Positions 61,601 through 64,000 of a stretch of DNA of 64,000 nt are shown piece after piece. The position numbers and the translations under genes were made by a program. The notes under the pieces are model-generated. The model was not told the origin of the DNA and ran no database searches. It saw only the letters and a program-made list of their open reading frames with translations. Within the stretch, counting starts at the first letter, position 1; the number at the start of each line of letters is the position of its first letter. This DNA is from Stentor roeselii (taxonomy: Eukaryota; Ciliophora; Heterotrichea; Heterotrichida; Stentoridae): contig RSEH01000186.1 in assembly GCA_006503475.1 (NCBI GenBank), positions 1 through 64,000 on the forward strand. The letters are read 5' to 3'.

Positions 61601-64000
61601 TCAAAGCTCGAAAAATCCTTCACAGAAATAAAATCTCTTCAACAATTACTTCATCAACAGAAATCAAAAACTCGAAAATGCGAATCAGAAAAGGAAGAAC
61701 TTCAAAGAGCAGTTGAGTCTTTATGCAAAGAGCTGAAAGAAGAATCTCAGTTAAAAGATCAAGCCTTGCTAAGAGTCGACAAGGCTCACAACGAGTTAAA
61801 AGACTGGCAAAGGTCTCAGGTTGAGTTATTAACAGACCGTGAAAGAGCAATAATAGACTTGCAGAGCCAGTTAAAGTCAATGCGCGAACAACATCTCGGA
61901 GCCATTCAAGAAAACATCGACCTTCACAAGCAGAACTCAGAAGTTCCTCAAGAGCTTTTGATGCAGGAACTCACAAGTCTTCAAGCGGAAAACGACAGTC
62001 TTCAAAGGAAAATCTTCGAAATCAGTCAGGTCTTCACAGATGAAAAACAAGTCCTCCTTGCAAAAATCTCTGAACTTGAAGAAGACCTCGCTTATGAAAA
62101 AAATAATAAAAGTGACTCACCCACAACAGCCACTATAAAAAAAGACCCAAGCATTCAACTGGCTTCTCTTCAAGTCTTGCTCAAGGAAAAAATCACAGCT
62201 CTTGATGAAGAAACTCGGAAACGAATTGAAGCTGAAGGAAAACTTAGAAATATCCTCACTACTGAATCACTTGCTGAGAAAAAAATGGAAAAAATGGAAG
62301 AAGAACTTTTCGGGCAAATTCAAAAATTACAAAATGAAGTTGAAAGGTTGGAAAGAAGTGAAAATGAACTTATTCAGCAAAAAGATACAACGATGAATAA
62401 ATTCGCACAGCTCACTGATGCTCTTAAGGCCAGTACTGAAAGTCTTAGAAAAGCTGAACAAGAGATTATTTTACTTCAGCAGGAACAAAAGTCACAAGTC
62501 ACTCGACTCAGTAGCAAAATAAAAAATAATGACTCGAGCAATGCTGAACTAAAAGCCAAGGTTAAGGAATTAGCTGGTGAGATTGAAAGTCTTCAAAAGG
62601 AAAATGAAGCTCTTCACTTTCATCTTAAGGCACTCGAGAAGGAGTTCGAAGTTACTTCTATTAAATTGGAAGATAGTGAAAAAATCAATCAGAACTTGAA
62701 GATGAAACTTAAAGATTATGAAAAAAAAGTCGAGGACTTAGAAGAAATGAGACTTATGGAAAGTAATGGAAATTCTAGTAGATATGAACAACTTAGACTT
62801 GAATTAAAACTCACTTATGAAGAGTTTGAAAAAATCGCTGAAGGGTATGAAGGGATGATCGCCAGTCTCAAAGAACAAATTTTCAATGATCTTAAAAAAA
62901 AATCAGTAAAACGACCTGTTGAAGTCGCCGACCTTCTAATCCAACTCTCTAAAAAAGACTCATTAATCCGTTCACTACGAAACGATTTAAAATCAAAGCC
63001 AAAAAAACCTGAAAAAAAGTTAAAAAAATACGAAAACCCTTCATCAGAAGAAGAAATTCTTTCATTACAAAACCAAAACTACAAACTTCGAGCCCAACTA
63101 AAAAGCCAAGAAACTCTTCTTCAAACAACTCGAGAAGAGCTGGAAAGAGTTCTTCAACAAGAATCAAAACCAGTTGAAATCCACCCAAAAAAAGACATTC
63201 AAGAAATTGAAAGACGTCATCGTCAAGACCTTCAAAAACTAGCAGAAGAAGTTGCTCGATTACGAGAAAAATGGCATTCCCCTGAAGAGTGGAGCACACT
63301 TCAAACAACTTCTCGAGAACTCGAGTTAAACGTGCGAAAACTCACAGAAGAACTGATCCGGAAGAAAGAAATCGTTGAAAACTTAAAAGCGATGAAGGAC
63401 CAGCAAGACTCGGAAAACTGCCAGATACAAGAAGAACTTGAAATGGTGAAAGACGCTTCGGACAGGGTGAAAAAGCTTAGAGTTGAACTGAACCGTAAAG
63501 AAAAAATCGTATTTGACTTGAAGTCTTCATTGGAGACTTCAAAAGAAAATGAAAAAAGACTTTTAGATGAAAATTATCAACTTAGTGAAAAGATAAAAAG
63601 TTTGAAAAATGATGTCAATAGAAAAGAAAATCTTCTCAAAGAACTTAGAACTCGACTTGAAAATGTAAGTCAAGAGTCAATTAAACAGTCTTCAGATGAT
63701 CTTGAATCACTTAAGGAAAAAGTAAAGAAACTCAAGGCGGATTGTGAAAGAAAAGACTCTTCTATTAAAACTTTGAAGTCAAAACTTGAAACTGCTGAAC
63801 TTGAATTAGAAACTTTACAGGCTGAGAAACAAAACTTGTCAACTGACGCTTTTGCGAATTTAGAGAAGGAACTTAGAAAGAATGAGAGAATTCTTGCACA
63901 ACTTAGAAAAAGTGAAGCACAGTTTCAAGCTTTATGTGGCGTCACCCGGAAGATTTTCAAGGAACTCTCAGAATCAGTTGAAGGTTTGAAGGGGAAGGAA
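58682..64000 (+). CDS. Giant coiled-coil protein with N-terminal MSP/ASH-like domain, 5' part (over 1773 codons)
   Basis: The ATG at 58682 (TTTAAAAATG) opens a frame I followed with no stop to the right edge; 5319 bases give 1773 codons and the gene continues. Residues 1-110 are beta-rich with the feel of an MSP/ASH immunoglobulin-like domain (HFEDIQSNTRYSQAILLTNN, YEIYPNEFRLAGRETRSIKL). From about residue 115 to the end it is nearly unbroken coiled coil (LQSSQSRIERLEEEVEDLNE) with a few breaks (a basic KKLRKRVRAPPKLVKALIAA stretch near 655-675). ASH domains mark cilium and centrosome proteins, and the periodic segments near the end (RVKKLRVELNRKEKIVFDLK) recall CEP290. CEP290 is therefore one candidate, but any large centrosomal or basal-body coiled-coil protein would fit. 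Strand composition flips several times inside the gene. Confidence 0.8.
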   Translation, partial: MLSRRITSNPTEVHFEDIQSNTRYSQAILLTNNTSQELDISLKPCPTIDRDYEIYPNEFRLAGRETRSIKLSLDCLKASNSRDVIHILTPSFSEKLFVNLQIRDPSHFQEIVKDKDEQLQSSQSRIERLEEEVEDLNEKLRIANQVLLEKARVEQELATVQQENSELRNLIEELKKAEIYHQQLKEMMNQKVPSLENLMSLTLRQEQEKNERKNQKILEILQIKDSLIEDLEDRCEELNNALTLMQHKMNDSKVLLSNTEKSLQNTQKLVEDLKTSNFEKDQTIVSLKNKNFGNLVQEDSSLLKSELLKNFEHVKILSETIQCLEQENQKLKEREEYVLELSNRQIRLRDDHEREVKEKDLVITDLRGKVHMQSEHIETLVSKLSQMNYSEILSKLSSLEEENKALSKRLAESNNSSLTFKKEDLDDGAKAAELEIENEKLLQSLKEYTDRSLKLEEQVSLRNREIINLQNEIIDHKRFKSEMILKAAPSPQEDLTRLASSLRQEQSKIQVLEEENNRLREKIVKIETNNDNLSLEITSLYENLESGNFDLASQNKLIKKINSKLRTLKEKEEEALKAASLAEEGLKVLQSELAQNNPNDVIRELKKIQTDLLQAKSKNDLLTSANLKLKEELEENKKIFNSVQFFTSKEDKNNSKKLRKRVRAPPKLVKALIAAKLAETEAVKKLKLAGKFEIDLKRQLEAKEETIRSLKSETARAFDRVGSLESSEGFNEDQGLLRKVIALEHELNELKEQEIRSWQNFSPFSMKIEENSGKVLDDTELLVEGLLHLVELLAISDEKNEGNEIRDQSSVEKSQRVIIRALFKSIQNDDEKQQKVLSFVPSREEDRKVWYLELLENQFANFNGLVQKLEIVTDKIGSDSGQSVSTSAQMKGLYLELSKSSKALLEEINLIFLLSKLIRSDCESLSTKSKLDGVKIQSLLQEEIEKSTTEKTAQILKYSKENQYLQNELQTLSSKLEKSFTEIKSLQQLLHQQKSKTRKCESEKEELQRAVESLCKELKEESQLKDQALLRVDKAHNELKDWQRSQVELLTDRERAIIDLQSQLKSMREQHLGAIQENIDLHKQNSEVPQELLMQELTSLQAENDSLQRKIFEISQVFTDEKQVLLAKISELEEDLAYEKNNKSDSPTTATIKKDPSIQLASLQVLLKEKITALDEETRKRIEAEGKLRNILTTESLAEKKMEKMEEELFGQIQKLQNEVERLERSENELIQQKDTTMNKFAQLTDALKASTESLRKAEQEIILLQQEQKSQVTRLSSKIKNNDSSNAELKAKVKELAGEIESLQKENEALHFHLKALEKEFEVTSIKLEDSEKINQNLKMKLKDYEKKVEDLEEMRLMESNGNSSRYEQLRLELKLTYEEFEKIAEGYEGMIASLKEQIFNDLKKKSVKRPVEVADLLIQLSKKDSLIRSLRNDLKSKPKKPEKKLKKYENPSSEEEILSLQNQNYKLRAQLKSQETLLQTTREELERVLQQESKPVEIHPKKDIQEIERRHRQDLQKLAEEVARLREKWHSPEEWSTLQTTSRELELNVRKLTEELIRKKEIVENLKAMKDQQDSENCQIQEELEMVKDASDRVKKLRVELNRKEKIVFDLKSSLETSKENEKRLLDENYQLSEKIKSLKNDVNRKENLLKELRTRLENVSQESIKQSSDDLESLKEKVKKLKADCERKDSSIKTLKSKLETAELELETLQAEKQNLSTDAFANLEKELRKNERILAQLRKSEAQFQALCGVTRKIFKELSESVEGLKGKE

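Overview
The window looks like macronuclear (or macronuclear-like) DNA of a heterotrich ciliate close to Stentor. Three things seen in the sequence support this. Introns are almost all exactly 15 nt, with GTA at the 5' end, an A at position 10 and AG at the 3' end. The code is standard: TGG is the only Trp codon inside conserved genes, most genes stop at TAA or TAG, and two stop at TGA. Genes are packed extremely tightly and encode ciliary, membrane and housekeeping proteins. Blepharisma, the other well-known heterotrich with 15-nt introns, reads TGA as Trp and fits less well. No rRNA, tRNA, CRISPR array or transposon was recognised.

Layout. Positions 1-16.6 kb are AT-rich and gene-poor. They hold the 3' end of a charged protein gene with apparent frame breaks, a decayed Lin-12/Notch-repeat (LNR) gene, an 885-aa zinc-finger/propeller-like orphan, a decayed trypsin-like protease on the minus strand, a 1382-aa cysteine-rich surface protein, a TMEM135-like protein and long stretches without genes. 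From 16.6 to 23 kb five minus-strand genes lie 27-36 bp apart: a RanBP2-type zinc-finger protein, a PMCA-type Ca2+ ATPase, a Lys/Glu-rich coiled-coil protein and a CIMIP2-like axonemal protein among them. At 23.6-28.0 kb is a second, 1466-aa cysteine-rich surface protein, paralogous to the first. From 28 to 64 kb coding is nearly continuous: IscU, SURF1, a nucleotide-sugar transporter, FAM91, two LRR proteins, an RCC1 coiled-coil protein, an AMPK/SNF1 kinase, DNAJC17, histone H2B, an HYOU1/GRP170-like ER chaperone, a Sel1 protein, a DBP2/DDX5-type helicase, a Kv-beta-like aldo-keto reductase, a B-box protein, a cAMP-receptor-like GPCR, a BI-1/TMBIM protein, CTU1/NCS6, a GOLGA7/ERF4-like protein, UBE2K, a miniature SLX4-like protein, an 831-aa charged protein, and a coiled-coil gene of more than 1773 codons with an N-terminal MSP/ASH-like domain that runs off the right edge.

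The genes do not form one pathway. Small functional themes recur: mitochondrial assembly (IscU, SURF1), Golgi/ER traffic and folding (nucleotide-sugar transporter, FAM91, GOLGA7-like, HYOU1), cilium/centrosome (CIMIP2-like, the terminal coiled-coil gene) and Ca2+/signalling (PMCA, AMPK, GPCR, BI-1).

The most notable structural signals are: the uniform 15-nt introns, including two that are in frame and stop-free and so invisible to ORF finding; one apparent 14-nt intron; two divergent gene pairs whose start codons are each exactly 20 bp apart; convergent genes whose stop codons abut or overlap; a TAATAAATG-like start context; and alternating A/C-rich and G/T-rich strand domains that switch in the middle of single ORFs. 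Intron and boundary calls were read by eye and not confirmed by RNA data.
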